64,000 nt of DNA from Delphinus delphis (lineage: Eukaryota > Chordata > Mammalia > Artiodactyla > Delphinidae). The stretch covers positions 117,285,838 to 117,349,837 of the forward strand of contig NC_082687.1 in the NCBI RefSeq assembly GCF_949987515.2. The letters are read 5' to 3'. A model generated the notes under the pieces. That model made no database searches, was not told the origin of the DNA, and was given only the letters and a program-made list of their open reading frames with translations. Shown piece by piece: positions 25,990-38,990 of the stretch (position 1 is the first letter of the stretch; each line of letters begins with the position of its first letter). Both the position numbers and the translations under genes were made by a program.

Positions 25990-26221
25990 ATTTGCTCTCT
26001 AGGGGTTCCCTGGTGGCGCATAATTGAGAGTCCGCCTGCCGATGCAGGGGACACGGGTTCGTGCCCTGGTCTGGGAAGATCCCACATGCAGCAGAGCGGC
26101 TAGGCCCGTGAGCCATGGCCACTGAGCCTGCACGTCCGGAGCCTGTGCTCCGCAATGGGAGAGACCACAACAGTGAGAGGCCCACGTACAGCAAAAAAAA
26201 AAAAAAAAAATTTGCTTTCTA
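25990..26221 (+). mobile_element. CHR-type tRNA-derived SINE (short form)
   Basis: The body is 26002-26210 in forward orientation: GGGTTCCCTGGTGGCGCA, a B-box-like GGTTCGTGCCC, and a terminal A-run. The 12-bp duplication ATTTGCTCTCTA / ATTTGCTTTCTA (25990-26001 and 26210-26221) has one mismatch. Reverse open frames here are SINE artefacts. Confidence 0.92.
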
Positions 26222-26459
26222 ATTTTGAAAGTTTGATAAGTAGACAAGCATCCTAATACCTTAGGAGACATCCCCTTGAACCATTAATGGAACTACATTT
26301 ATACCTGGGATTAGTATCTTCAAGTAAAGTAAATGCTTCCTAATTTTGAAGAAATGTACCTGGGGCACTTCTGATAAAAGATGTTTCCATATTTCCCATT
26401 TGCATTTGAAAAGCACACCATCAGGACTATCACTGTACACTCTGCTTTAATCTATTTTA

Positions 26460-26833
26460 CCCCTTAGTGGTCTTTTTTTTTTAGTTGTTTATTTTTGGAT
26501 AGTTTTGGGTCTTCGTTGCTGTGCATGGGCTTTCTCTAGTTGCGGCGAGTGGGGGCCACTCTGTTGCGGTGCGCGGGCTTCTCATTGCGGTGGCTTCTCC
26601 TGTTGCAGAGCACGTGCTCTAGGGCACGTGGGCTTCAGTAGTTGTGATGCGCAGACTCAGTAGTTGTGGCTCGTGGGCTCTAGAGGGCAGGATCAGTAGT
26701 TGTGGCGCACGGGCTTAATTGCTCCATGGAATGTGGGATCTTCCTGGACTAGGGCTTGAACCCTTGTCCCCTGAATTGGCAGGCGGATTCTTAACCACTG
26801 CGTCACCAGGGAAGCCCCCCTTAGTGGTCTTTT
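26460..26833 (-). mobile_element. CHR-type SINE (long form)
   Basis: The body is about 26477-26816, in reverse orientation. It holds TTCGTTGCTGTGCATGGGC, tandem AGTAGTTGTGG-type units, and ends CACCAGGGAAGCCC. A target-site duplication CCCCTTAGTGGTCTTTT flanks it. It belongs to the longer CHR subfamily with an extended tRNA-unrelated region. Confidence 0.9.
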
Positions 26834-27153
26834 ATCTCTTCATTTGAAAAACCACCATTCACTTGAAACTCCCACTTACTTTATGGCGTTCTTGTGTCTC
26901 TAAAATGAACTGACATATATGAAATTATTGTGTAAATTCCCTCAAACTAGAAAGTTATCATTAAATAAAATGTACCATTTGTTCCAGAGAGATATGGTAA
27001 GGCAATTAAGCAAAATTTTTATCTATTCTGCACTTAAGGAAACAAGTTGGTGATTTCCCAGATGAAGAGTTATATTTTTATTATTCCTAATTTTAAACAT
27101 CACTCTGGAGCCATGTTTTTGACAAAGGAAACATAAATATGATTTGGCACTAA

Positions 27154-27548
27154 ATCTTAAACTTCTGTACCACTTTTTTTTTTTTTTTTAGATTCCTATA
27201 TATGCGTTAGCGTATGGTATTTGTTTTTCTCTCTGGCAGGAATAAAGATGTAGACATAGAGAATGGACTCAAGGACATGGGGTGGGAGGGGGAAGCTGGG
27301 GCGAGTTGAGAGTAGCATCAACATATATACACTACCACATGTAAAATAGATAGCTAGTGGGAAGCAGCAGTATAGCACAGGGAGATCAGCTCGGTGCTCT
27401 GCAATGACCTAGAGGGGTGGGATAGGGAGGATGGGAGGGAGGCTAAAGAGGGAGGGGATATGGGGACATATGTATGCATATGGCTGATTCACTTTATTGT
27501 ACAACAGAAACTAACACAGTATAAATATTGAAAAAACATCTTAAACTT
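27154..27548 (+). mobile_element. 5'-inverted (twin-primed) L1 3' fragment
   Basis: The 11-bp duplication ATCTTAAACTT lies at 27154-27164 and 27538-27548. The first about 75 bases of the insert (to about 27238) are in reverse orientation. They match the reverse-oriented L1 copy at about 31377-31440 (AGATTCC, then GGTATTTGTTTTTCTCT against the relative's ATATTTGTTTTTCTCT), with an expanded T-run. The rest (about 27239-27537) is forward L1 3' UTR, ending TGGCTGATTCACTTTATTGT and an A-rich tail. Confidence 0.8.
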
Positions 27549-28182
27549 TCCAAGAACAGTAGGTTAAACATTTTCCCCAAGGCCCAGGATATGAATCAAA
27601 GGATCTATTTAATAAGCTTAAAAACGTAATGGATAGAAGAACAGTTACAAAGATCAAGTAAGTTGTTTTCTTCATGCTGTATCCTCTGCATCCTTATGAA
27701 ATAATGTCACGTGTTGTGTAGTTGTTGATGTGTCTGTCGCTACCATTAACCAGCTTGGATTTCCTGTTTTTTAAAAATGTTATAAGGAATTGTAACAGTA
27801 GGATTGCCTAAAAAGCTGCCAGTAGGAAATTTGGAGAATGTTATCATGCAGAGGGCCCGAGCAAGGTTGTTCTATAGCACCCACACATATCTTAAGAATT
27901 GTTCTTAATACCTTAACTGATAAAATTTTCCTCTGAGAAAGCCATTCTAGTTGGGAAATGAGTTTGCTTAAGGGATATTAGCTCCACTTCAAATAGCAGG
28001 CACATAAGCTATAAAAAATATCTCTTATCCCTACTTTCCTTCTAGGGACAAATGCACATTCATGGTAACTTTTCTTTTTGTGAATGAGGGAGGGAGGAGA
28101 TGGTTGCCTGGATCTGTTTCAGGAAAGAAGGTGTTTAGAATATTATGGACAGCTAAAGCTATATTCACATAGTTAAACCATT

Positions 28183-28437
28183 TTAAATGTTTTTTTAAAA
28201 TTAATTTATTTTATTTTTGGCTGCGTTGGGTCCCCGCTGCGGCGCACGGGCCTCTCACTGCGGTGGCCCCTCCTGCTGCAGAGCACTGGCTCCAGGTGCG
28301 CGGGCCCCAGCAGCTGTGGCCTGCGGGCTCAGTTGCTCCGCGGCATGTGGGATCCTCCCGGACCAGGTCTCGAACCCGTGTCCCCCGCACTGGCATGCGG
28401 CTCCCAACCACTGCGCCACTAGGGAAACCCTTAAATG
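28183..28437 (-). mobile_element. CHR-type SINE (long-family related, shortened)
   Basis: The body is about 28190-28430, in reverse orientation: TTTGGCTGCGTTGGGTCCCC at the left and TGCGCCACTAGGGAAACCC at the right. A short flanking repeat TTAAATG lies at 28183-28189 and 28431-28437. The GC-rich open frames on both strands are SINE artefacts. Confidence 0.88.
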
Positions 28438-29089
28438 GGTTTTATAATTTATCATAAATATAATTCTAATTAGGGATATAGTATAAGTATTAATTTTATA
28501 CTAATACACATGACTCTCTTTTATGAAGTGCTCTCTATATGCCAGGCACTGATAATTTTTCTCTACAAAACCTTCTACAAGGTCAAAAATTCACTTATTT
28601 CATACAGGATCAGCATCCTTTATTTATTGTGAAATTCTCTATAGAAACTGATGAGAGCTGAACTTTTGCTATTATTCATTCTTTTCAATAGTGCTAAATC
28701 TATATAACTTTTACTGTTTAAATCTTCTGAGGAGAGAAAACTTCTTTTCAGAAAATATTTTGAAATGTGTTTAAAAGATTTTATTTTTATGTTCAAACCG
28801 AATTAGACTTTTATAAAAATGCACTTAAGTAAGGCTTTTCCCCAAGAATTATAAAAAATTAAAATGGCAATTCCAGCTACTTAAATATAATACAGTCTAT
28901 ATTAATAGGAGTATTTTCACAGATTATAATTTTGAGAGTGACATACTTCTTTTCTGAGGACAGAGGAAAATGAGAGGGTAAAAATTGCTGCTGTAGTAAT
29001 TTTTTTCCACTAACAAATATAATGCCTTAAAACACATTACTCAGATAAAATTTTATTATCTATGGCCTTAATTCCTCAATTTCCCTTTA

Positions 29090-29280
29090 CAAAAATGAGC
29101 TGTGTAACTTCAGGTAAATCACCTAATTTCTATGCCTCAGTTTCCTTATTTGCAGAAATTGGGGATTATATATTTGCAGAAATTGGGGATTGTTGGGGGG
29201 ATTAAATGAGTTAATAGATAAAATGCTTAAAACTGTGACTAGTACATAGTAAAAATTCTGTACACCTTAGTTATTGTTAT
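29090..29280 (+). repeat. MIR SINE with internal 24-bp tandem duplication
   Basis: The forward MIR core reads TATGCCTCAGTTTCCTTATT. Within it the string ATTTGCAGAAATTGGGGATT occurs at 29148-29167 and again at 29172-29191, which is a local tandem duplication of 24 bp. Confidence 0.75.
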
Positions 29281-29689
29281 CATTGCTTCTAAGATGAAAG
29301 GGACCACAGAAGTATAAGTGTAGATTCCTGCCTAACATCAGTCTTCATGACCTTAAATTAATGTGGTTATTTTTATTCTTCTATAACAGAAGGTTAAAAA
29401 AGATCCAGAAGTCTATACTTTGGCCCACCCAGAGCTAGCAGAGAGATGAGGTCAGTGGCGATGTTTCTGGCCAGCCCTGCTGCCGGCGTTCTGGTGGGAG
29501 GGAGTCAGTGGCTGGCACAGCAATATCTGAGGCGTGCGGTGCTAATGCCACTTCAAAGGCAGCTCCCTCCTATTTTTATCCTAGGGCAGGAGCCTGCCTA
29601 TGCAGTTGCCTCTTGAACAAAAGGTTCTGCCAGGTCTCTGACACCTTTTAAGGCCTCACAGACTCTTCTCACAATAACAAGAATAATCT

Positions 29690-29895
29690 GTTGTGCTACG
29701 TGGCATTTGATTTATAAACACAATCTCTACTCTACCCATAATCTTGAAACAGTAGCGAGCATTCTTACCATTTTACAACCAAGGAAAGTAAGGCTGGGAG
29801 AGGTTGAATCATATGGGTAAAAAGAGGCAAAGGCAGGACTCCCAGGTCAGTGTGATGTCCAAATTCACATTCTTTCCATTATAACATGCTGGCTT
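29690..29895 (-). repeat. MIR SINE
   Basis: Reverse MIR: TTACCATTTTACAACCAAGG and AAGGCTGGGAGAGGTTGAAT in the core. Confidence 0.7.
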
Positions 29896-31106
29896 CTATT
29901 GTCAGTTATAACTCTCAGCCTCTCTCACAAAGGGATTGCCTTCAAACCTAAAATAAAAATTTTTTAAAGTTTATTGTTTTAGAACCAAAAATTTAATCTG
30001 ATAGTTAATCTAAGATGAATTAAGATAAATGGTTAATGGCAAAGCCAAGATGAGAAGCTCTAGCTACAAGACATTATCTCTTATTTTGATGTCTAAGTAT
30101 GTTTATTGCATTCATGGAACTATTTAAGCAATGTATGGTTACTTGGCTACTTTTCTATTCAATAGTACAACTTATTAGTCCCGGTTATCTGCACTATTCT
30201 TGGTAAGCAGAATAATATTGCTGATTTTGGTTTAAAAAAATGGACACCTCCATTTTTTAGATAAGAGACAGCTACAACAGAATTTCCCAAAACTCCACTT
30301 CTTCCACCAGGAAGATTTAAGGTTCACTTGAGAAGGCAGGGAATATGTGATAGAGACTGTCTTATTAAGAGACTAGAACAAAAATGACCTTAAAATTCTA
30401 CTATCCCCCTGACTACTTAATTGTATCTAAATTACATCAAGGGAGCATTTGTCCTATACTTAAAGATCTCTAGGTAATGGAATTCTATATCTCTATGGAG
30501 AACTTCCTTCCAATGTTGACCTGCTTCCATTGTCAGAAAAATTGTAATCGAAAACTCTTTAGAGCTGGAATTGCCCCAAGAGATCAGATAGTAGAAACTG
30601 CCATTTCCTACACCTGCTTGCAATCTCACGATAAGCGGTAAATTAGCTTTCAGCTTTCTCTTCTCCAACTCTAACCCATCCCAATTTCCATTATCTTTTT
30701 CTTCTTTGGTCTTTATTTTTAAATCTTACAAGTAGATTTTGGGCTGTCTTTAGGATTCATGAATCATTTTCCTAAGACTTTTCTCATTTGGGGAAGCAAA
30801 GCAGTTTAAAACCCTTACACTTCCACTGACCTAAATGCAAATCATTTATTTGAAGCATGTTACAATCTTTTACCTGTTTAGAAAATCTGATTTTTCATAA
30901 ACATTGATTAATCCTATCTGTCTTGCCAAACATGTCTTGATGTTCATATTGGTGTGCATGTATTGGGGGTGGTGGGATGGGTCTATTTGTGTGAGTTCCT
31001 CATCACATGTAAATGACATGTGAGAAGGGCTACATCTCGGGACAGGACCAAAAAGTTTGGTGAAGATAACTGAATTTCCTGATTATGGCAGTCTGATAAA
31101 GAAATT

Positions 31107-32830
31107 ATTATTCATTCATTTCACAAATACTTACTAAACATCTACTTGGCAGGCACCATTCTAGGTCAAGGGATGCCTTAATGAATAAAACAATAACCCC
31201 TACTTTATTTTTTTTAATTTAATTTTATTTATTTTTTTATACAGCAGGTTCTTATTAGTCATCAATTTTATACACATCAGTGTATACAGGTCAATCCCAA
31301 TCTCCCAATTCATCCTTGGTGTCCATACGTTTGTTCTCTACATCTGTCTCAATTTCTGCCCTGCAAACCGGTTCATCTGTAACATTTTTCTAGATTCCAC
31401 ATATATGTGTTAATACACGATATTTGTTTTTCTCTTTCTGACTTACTTCACTCTGTATGAGTCTCTAGATTCATCCACATCTCTACAAATGACCCAATTT
31501 TGTTCCTTTATATGTCTGAGTAATATTCCATTGTATATATGTACCACATCTTCTTCATCCATTCGTCTGTCGATGGGCATTTAGGTTGCTTCCATGACCT
31601 GGCTACTGTAAATAGTGCTGCAATGAACATTGGGGTGCATGTGTCTTTTAGAATTATGGTTTTCTCTGGGTATATGCCCAGTAGTGGGATTGCTGGGTCA
31701 TATGGTAATTCTATTTTTAGTTTTTTGAGGAACCTCCATACTGTTCTCCATAGTGGCTGTATCAATTGACATTCCCACCAACAGTGCAAGAGGGCTCCCT
31801 TTTCTCCACACGCTCTCCAGCATTTGTTGTTTGTAGATTTCCTGATGATGCCCATTCTGACTGGTGTGAGGTGATACCTCATTGTAGTTTTGATTTGCAT
31901 TTCTCTAATAATTAGTGATGTTGAGCAGCTTTTCATGTGCTTCTTGGCCATCTGTATGTCTTCTTTGGAGAAATGCCTATTTAGGTCTTCTGCCCATTGT
32001 TGGATTGGAATAACCCCTACTTTATTTTTTTTTATTTTTTTATTTTTTAACCCCTACTTTAGATGGAGCTAAATTCTAGTGGGGAGAAGCAGATAAACGA
32101 AATAATTAAATAAACATTCATTATGTTAGATAGGCATAAGCCTAAGGGGAGAAGTAAAGCAGGGAAGGGGGATAGGGAATCTTGGGGTTGGGGGGAAGAG
32201 AGAGAGAGATTGAGAATAGCCAAATAGTGATCATAAGATATCTGAGTAAGGCCTGAAGGAAATGAAGTAGGATCACCCTAATATCTGGAGTACTGTGTTC
32301 CAGGCAGAGGATCAGCGAGTATAAAGGTCCTGAGGCATGAGGGTACCTGATCTGTTCAAAGGATAGCAAAGAGGCCAGCGTAGCTGGAGCAAAGTGGTAG
32401 GGAGAGAACAGGAGGAGATGAAATCAGAGGTATAAGGAGGGGTGAAACCAGCAGATTTTGTAGGGCCTTGTGGGTCAGTGGAAGAATTTTGTTTCCTGTT
32501 GTGAAATGAGAAGCGATGACAGAGTTTTAAACAGAGGACTAAGTGACATAATCTGACTTAGGTTTCAACAGGATTCTCAATATGGCTGCCGTATTGAGGC
32601 TAGACTAAAGGAGCAAGGGTGAACTGGGGAAACTAATTAGGAGACTATAGCAATAATCCAGGCAAAAGAGTATGGTGGGTTAGCCCAGGATGGTACCAAT
32701 GGAGATGGTAAGAAATAGTCAGATGCTGGATGTATTTTAAAGCTGACAGTTCAGGTGTGGAGTGTAAGAGATGGGGAGGAGTCAACAATCACTCCAAATA
32801 TTTTAACCTGAGCAAATGGAAAACTGGCAG
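31107..32830 (+). repeat. Ancient interspersed repeat (copy A), interrupted by L1
   Basis: It begins TTATTCATTCATTTCACAAA and TTGGCAGGCACCATTCTAGG, is split by the L1 at 31208-32008, and resumes with CTAAATTCTAGTGGGGAGA. Later landmarks are TTCCAGGCAGAGGATCAGCG, GTAGGGCCTTGTGGGTCAGT and GCAATAATCCAGGC. The family recurs at about 46155, 49945, 51515 and 59770. I recognise it as an old mammalian repeat but cannot name it with confidence. Confidence 0.7.
31208..32008 (-). mobile_element. L1 3' fragment with the ORF2 C-terminus
   Basis: A reverse-oriented, 5'-truncated L1. Its minus-strand frame at 31508-31951 encodes the C-terminal end of the L1 ORF2 protein, recognisable by [29 protein letters not shown] and a terminal YTMEYYSDI. 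The reverse transcriptase and endonuclease domains are absent, so it cannot mobilise itself. The target-site duplication AATAACCCCTACTTTA lies at 31192-31207 and 32009-32024. A third partial copy of the site follows at 32049-32061. Confidence 0.93.
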
Positions 32831-33679
32831 ATGCCTGGTGCTTTCTTCTATTCATGTGCCCTTTCATGGACCTCTGCTTTGTAGAAGTTCTAATCAGTGA
32901 TTTATAAGTCAAAAGAAATGCCATTTATTCCTGTTGGCTTTTATTAGAATCTGCTTATGATAAAGTATATGTTTGTGATGAATATTTACTGATCATGTGT
33001 GTTTAGAGAGAAAGGAGTCGAAGGAGTTGAAATAACATTTGTCAGCTGGAGATTCTCTACTGTGTATGTGTAAGCAGGATTTCAGCCAAGAGAATTTTTT
33101 AGCTTATAAGGTTTATGGTATGAAACAGTTTGAACTTCAAAACGTATATCACATTCAACTTCTTTGGCTTCTAGGGCTATTTGCATTGCTTTAGAATTCA
33201 CTTCTTTGTCCTAGGTAAACCTCAGATGACCTTTCCTTATTTTAAATGTCAAGTGTTTCCTGGCAGCTAAATTGGTTACTGGACAGTTTCACAAGGAAGC
33301 TCACTAAGCTGCTTCACTAACAAGCTATGTGGATAAGTCAACATCTAATTGACATAAAAGATAGTTCATGTCAAGCGGAGAAAGGCCCCCCGCTCCTCTG
33401 AACTTTTCAGCTGACCTGAATGCAGGGTGCCCGGTGTCTCATCTTCAGAGAGAGGGAGTACATCTCATGTGATGTATTCCCTACTCACTGGTGCCTACCT
33501 GTGCTTGTGACAAATGGCAAGATGCCAGTATCAATTAATCCAAAATTAAGATTTCAATGACCCTTTCCAAAATTTCTAACATCTCATTCCATTTAGTTTG
33601 CTTGGATTCAAATCTTTTTTTGAAAAGATATTTTTTCAAAACAATTGCATTCCAAGTACAGTGTCATATGTATTTGATT

Positions 33680-33910
33680 AAGAACCCTGATATGAGACTG
33701 CCTGAGTTCAACTCCCCCCACTCTAGCACTTTTTAGCTTTCTACCCTTGCGGAAGTTACTTACCCTCTTTAAGTGTCACTGTCCTCATCTGGAAAATAGG
33801 GATCTTAAAAGTGCCTACTTCATGGGGTTGTTATGAGGAATATATGAAATATTCCACGCAAAGCAATTAGCACCCGCCACTGGGCACACAGTAAGTGATC
33901 TACTAGTGTT
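33680..33910 (+). repeat. MIR SINE, near full length
   Basis: Forward MIR: GAGACTGCCTGAGTTCAACT, then CCTCATCTGGAAAATAGGGA, then CATGGGGTTGTTATGAGGAA. Confidence 0.8.
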
Positions 33911-36900
33911 GGCTATTGCGGAAGGCAGAAGCAGGAAAATGCTTCCTTTGTGTTTATCCTTCTGATGGGAATACATAACACTAGGTGATTCGTGAGTTCA
34001 GTGTGAATATTTGCAGCCTTTAATGCATGCATTTTATTGCACGAGCTAAAGAGTGACATGTACTCTCATGGATTCAACACTTAAATGGCACACTGGTCTA
34101 AATACACACAGACTTGTTCTACGTGCAATATTAACTATGCCACCTGCCAGATGACATGGCCCCTCAGTCAGTTTGAATGATATCTTCATGGGTTTGCTTT
34201 TGGTGATTGTGTTTCTGGAAGTACATCTACTTAAGGAGATCAAGACATTATATCTGCATTAGTTTTATCTAACAAACTGGCGGGAAAAGGATGCAGAAAA
34301 CCTGAGGGAGTGAACACCATAGATGTTATTTTCCCTTCGTTGGAAAAGTGAAGAAGAGCATGAGGTGGTGAAGGTGCTCTGAGAGAGCGGAAGCAGCCTG
34401 GAATATGTGAAGGAATGGCTGGAGAGGAGTATAAGTAGATGTACTTTATGTTATCAGGATCAATGGGGTAAAGTTATGGGAGGCAAAGCTTGGTTCAATA
34501 TATGGAAGATGTTCTCAACGATTAGAGCTTAAGCACTGCCTGAGATGCCCTGGAAATGAGTGAGGCACCTTCTCTAGGGCAAGGCCTGGGTGCGGTATAA
34601 GGTTTCAACTTTTAAGACTATTTGAAGTTATTAGATAAATTTCTTGAGATTAATTAGTAGAAAACACATTTCATTCTATTTTTAACCTATATTTCATTTT
34701 AAAAAGAAAAATAAGAGAAAGAACTATATGCTCTACTGAAAATGATAATGTTATATAACAGAATATTAAAGTGGAAATTTCCCCCAAGGCCCTCAAATAT
34801 AAGAGATGCTGCACACTGAAGTGAGATTCCAGATTAAAACATAGACTTTACAAAGAAAATAGCAGACATGAGTGTCCCGGTGTGTTCACAGAATAGCAAA
34901 CCACTTCCACAATTCTTGAACTCCTTAGGTCCAGGTTATTAAAGGGGGTCAGAGTCTGGTAAGGAGAGAGGATTTTGTGAGGAGGAATTCTGGAATGCTG
35001 CAGATCAAGTGTGTGTTTGGAGTAGGTGGAGTTGGGGGGCCCTACCCTCTCACCTCCAGCCTTGTGAGAAAAGAGTTTCAAAGTGGCTTCTTAGGGAACT
35101 TGATCCGAGATGTCAGCATGCAGATGGATGGGAGGTCAGAGTGGGTGGGCTGCAGTCAGTCTGACTCCCTCCCAGGATATCTACAGGGTGAGAGATGGTG
35201 TGAAAAACTGTTTTGGCAAAGAACCAGGAAATCTGCTGCTGCACTCCCAAAGGCAAATGATGTGAGCATTCCCCATGGACCAGAGCAGTCCAGGAGTTAG
35301 GAAGAGCTGGATGGGGTCATCTTGGGGCCTCTCCAAGGGTGCAAACAGACCCTAGTAGCTACAACAGTAGGTAGACAGCTTTCTAGGGGGTGCAGATTGA
35401 GTTACAAGTTAACCCCTAGAATTGAGATGAATTGGCATGAACCGAGGACTACAGATGAGCTATCTGATAGGAATAAGAATCTTCAAATATCCCTTGAAAG
35501 TTTTCTTCTCTGGGCCTTCCTGGCTCTGAGAGTGAAAAGCCAGAATATGATGTTACCAAATCAAGTAAAAATTTCTTTCTGCTCTTTTTTTCTCTATCCT
35601 GTCATTCTAACCTCAGGGGGCTGGAAGTCAGGGTTTGCAAGCTAGGAGAGGAAGAGGAAGAAAGCATGAAGAAGCCAACCACAGTGCCTTCCCTGAAGGA
35701 AGGTGATCCTCCTGAAATGGGCCGCAGTTGGGGAAGGAGAGGAGATTTAACTCTAAGAGGAGATTGGAGTTTGTTATTCCAGTGGCTGGAATATTCTAAG
35801 TGGTTTGGGTCACTTAAGGTAATGATAGGACTAGTCCTAAAAGGAAGCAGAATGTCACAGGACCTGCTAAGTTTCATAAGCAGCAGTGAAAAAATTTCTT
35901 TCATTAAAAAAACTTAAATGGTAGTAGGAGACAAAAAGAAATAAGCATTTTGATGACACATCATACATAATAATACACAAAAAAATAACCAATTTAACAT
36001 ACTGGTTACAGTTAAGTGCTCTCATATCAAAACTAAATTCTTTTGATAGTAATACAACCCAAGATAGAAACTCCAACACAGAATCTAACCCATGTGTGGC
36101 TAGGATTCTACCATCAGACATCTAAACTCCAAAACAGAAGAAACACTTCTGTTATTTTCAGGTCACTTTGGTCATTTCTGGCTCAGGATAGATCACATGG
36201 CTTCATTTAGCCAGCCAAGCAGAGAACAGCATGAGCCTTGGGACAGAGATTGACAGAAGGAAATAGCACCAAAGAACAAGATGTGAAAATTGCTTTGGGG
36301 AAATACGTTAGAATTAGGGGTTTGGGTGCAGGCAGAGACTAGAGGCCTGAAATACTTTTGGCATGAACAGAAACAAAAATGTACCTAAAGAACTATTTAT
36401 TTATACCACAGTTGCAACTCTAACCTAAGACAATTTGTAATTTTATTCTATTGTTAGCATTTAAAGGAGCATGAAGTCACATTTGGCAGTCTGAGGAGTA
36501 TATAGAAGAGCAATTGTCATTTTGTTCATTGAGGTCATTGCACTCTTCCTTTACGACCTGCACTGCTGCTATATTTGGCGTATGTCTATTCTACATGAGA
36601 TTTTTCTTAAAAGCTTCAATGCTATTTTAAATTTCTCTTCAGAAAACTATGACTTACTCTTTCAACACTATACTTCAAAGTTTTACTCTTTCTCCCCACA
36701 TTCAACTGATTAATGTTTTTTGCCTTAGCTGAAAAACAATCCCTGATGTCTTTGTTTTTAGAGTATCATTCAACAGTGTTTTGAACTTTTACATTTCTGT
36801 TAAGATTCCATTCTTCTGAAGATTTCCCAACTAAGTGGGTAGAACAAAGACCAGAAAATAAAGTTCTCTCTTTCATCCAGTGTTTTTCATGCCCTATCAC

Positions 36901-37329
36901 TGAGGTGTATGCCTTCACATTGTACTTAATACTTCCAAATATATTGTAATTATTTATTTTTCCAGTTATTAGCCAGTGATGTTAGTTACCTGTATGTATA
37001 TTCAGGAGCCTCTCCTATATTTCTATGGAGACCTGAGTCTTTTTGTTGCCATCCTTTACGTCTCTATTGTTTTAAAGACCAGACTAAAGCAGGTGCTGTA
37101 TCTGATGGAAAACAGATATCATTGGAATGTGAAAAGCGTCCCAGGGACTCTATAGACCAATGTTGTTCTCTTTCTTCCAGAGATTAAGGACAAAAGGGAG
37201 ACATAGACACATACTGTGGGAGAGAAGAGCTAATTCCTCTTTATCATGCTGAATGATAATATTTCTCACAGTGTACAAAACTGGCTATTGGTCCTGTCAA
37301 GATAGGTAAAGAGTCTCTTCTCTAAATTG

Positions 37330-37495
37330 ACTTCTGATTGACTAACTCACAATTGCAGAGCTAAAAACTGTACTGGATTGTATGCTTCCTGAGGAGAGGG
37401 ACTTTATCTGAAGCATCTTTGTATCTTTTGCTCATGGGAAAGTGCCTAGAAACATTAGGTATTCAATAAAATTTTTGTTAAATGAATAAATGAAT
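37330..37495 (+). repeat. L2 LINE 3' end
   Basis: GTATGCTTCCTGAGGAGAGG and GTATTCAATAAAATTTTTGT, followed by an (ATGAATAA)-like tail, are typical of the L2 3' terminus. Confidence 0.75.
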
Positions 37496-37606
37496 GAAAA
37501 CAATGCACTAACAATGTGGAATAGAAACCAAGTCCTTAAATAGTGACTTACTGGATTTAGATTAAGAGAAGGAGATTAATGAAAACAAGTTTTTGCTAAA
37601 AGTCAA

Positions 37607-37760
37607 CCATTATTACTAAAGTTTTTTTTTTTCTTTTGGCTGTGTCCCTTGAGGGATCTTAGTTCCCCCACCAGGGATCGGACCCGGGCCCCACGCAGTG
37701 AAAGTGCTGAGTCCTAACCAATGGACTGCCAGGAAATTTCCCCATTATTACTAAAGTTTT
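37607..37760 (-). mobile_element. Bov-tA/CHR-related tRNA-derived SINE
   Basis: The body is 37626-37741: a T-run, TTTTGGCTGTGTCCCTTGAG, CCACCAGGGATCGGACCCGG and a right end ACTGCCAGGAAATTTCC. The 19-bp duplication CCATTATTACTAAAGTTTT lies at 37607-37625 and 37742-37760. It is a different subfamily from the GCGGTAC type. Confidence 0.88.
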
Positions 37761-38990
37761 AATGACTGAAAAGAGAGAATCAAGATTCATTATATTGACT
37801 CCCTTATTCTTTATATGCAAACCAAGATTGAACCACCCACTTTCTTTGTGTGCCTAATGGAATAACAACAACAGAAATACCTAAACATTTTAATCTGAGA
37901 CATTTTGTCCAAATCCAGGTGTTGCTATTGATTTTAAATTTAAGAACTTGATTAAGAAAGAAAAGCTGTTGAAACCATTTATAGTATCTGAACACATTTT
38001 TAAGCATGGCAATGCTTTTTGTTCAAGAAACACAATGTTATGATACTTCCAAGTTGACTCATTTCTCTTAAGTGTGCCTTTGATACTTTTTGCCAAGAGT
38101 TTGTCTAAGGGTCTCATGTGAATGGGAATGTGTGAGAATATAATGTATATAACCAGACTTCAAGGTCCCTGGAAATACAGAATGGGTAAAAAGAGAGAAT
38201 AAAAGGGCTTTCAGTAATTTATATTTCTGCATATTAGACAAACTGAACATTTAGCATATACAAGGGAATATTTCAGGGACACACACTCTCAAGGAAATAA
38301 GGAATGTAATACACATAAAAGGAACCAAAGCACAAATGAAACACGTGGCTGAAATGTTTCCTTCAAGACATGGGCAATACACCACACTCAGAAAATAAAG
38401 ATTGATGTGATTTTCACTATTGTATAAAAAGAATCTGGCTGGAGAAAGGCGATCTACTCCATCAGACCAGTAACACTGAATACATCTAAGTAGTTTTTCT
38501 TTGTTTTTGCTGTAATCAGTGGATCAATATAACATATTAAAAGTCACTTGGGAAAAGTACAAAGCCCAGTAGCTCATGGTCTGTTTCCAGAGTTATCAGT
38601 ATGTTAAGTTTATTTGGTATCAGGAAAACAGGATTAGAATGAGGGTGGGCTGTGGATATAGATATGAATATGAAGAGTGCAGACAGAAGTAAGGGTGGCT
38701 CCCAGTGATGACAGGGCACCTGCCATGGTGGTTATGACTAAGAAAGATGGTAGCAATTGGAGCTATGGGTTCAGAAAAGGAGAGCAAGTAGGAGGTCCTA
38801 AATGAGGGCCAAGTCCCAGACCAGCACTAATAATACACCGGGTAGAGGCAGCCTATCTTGGCTTTAGGACTAAGCATTGTGGTGATTTGATTTTTATAGT
38901 GCTTAGTAATGGTGTGGAGAATACACTGGAATAACAGTCAATCAGCATAAACCAACATGAATGAGATATATTAACATTTTCATTATTTCT

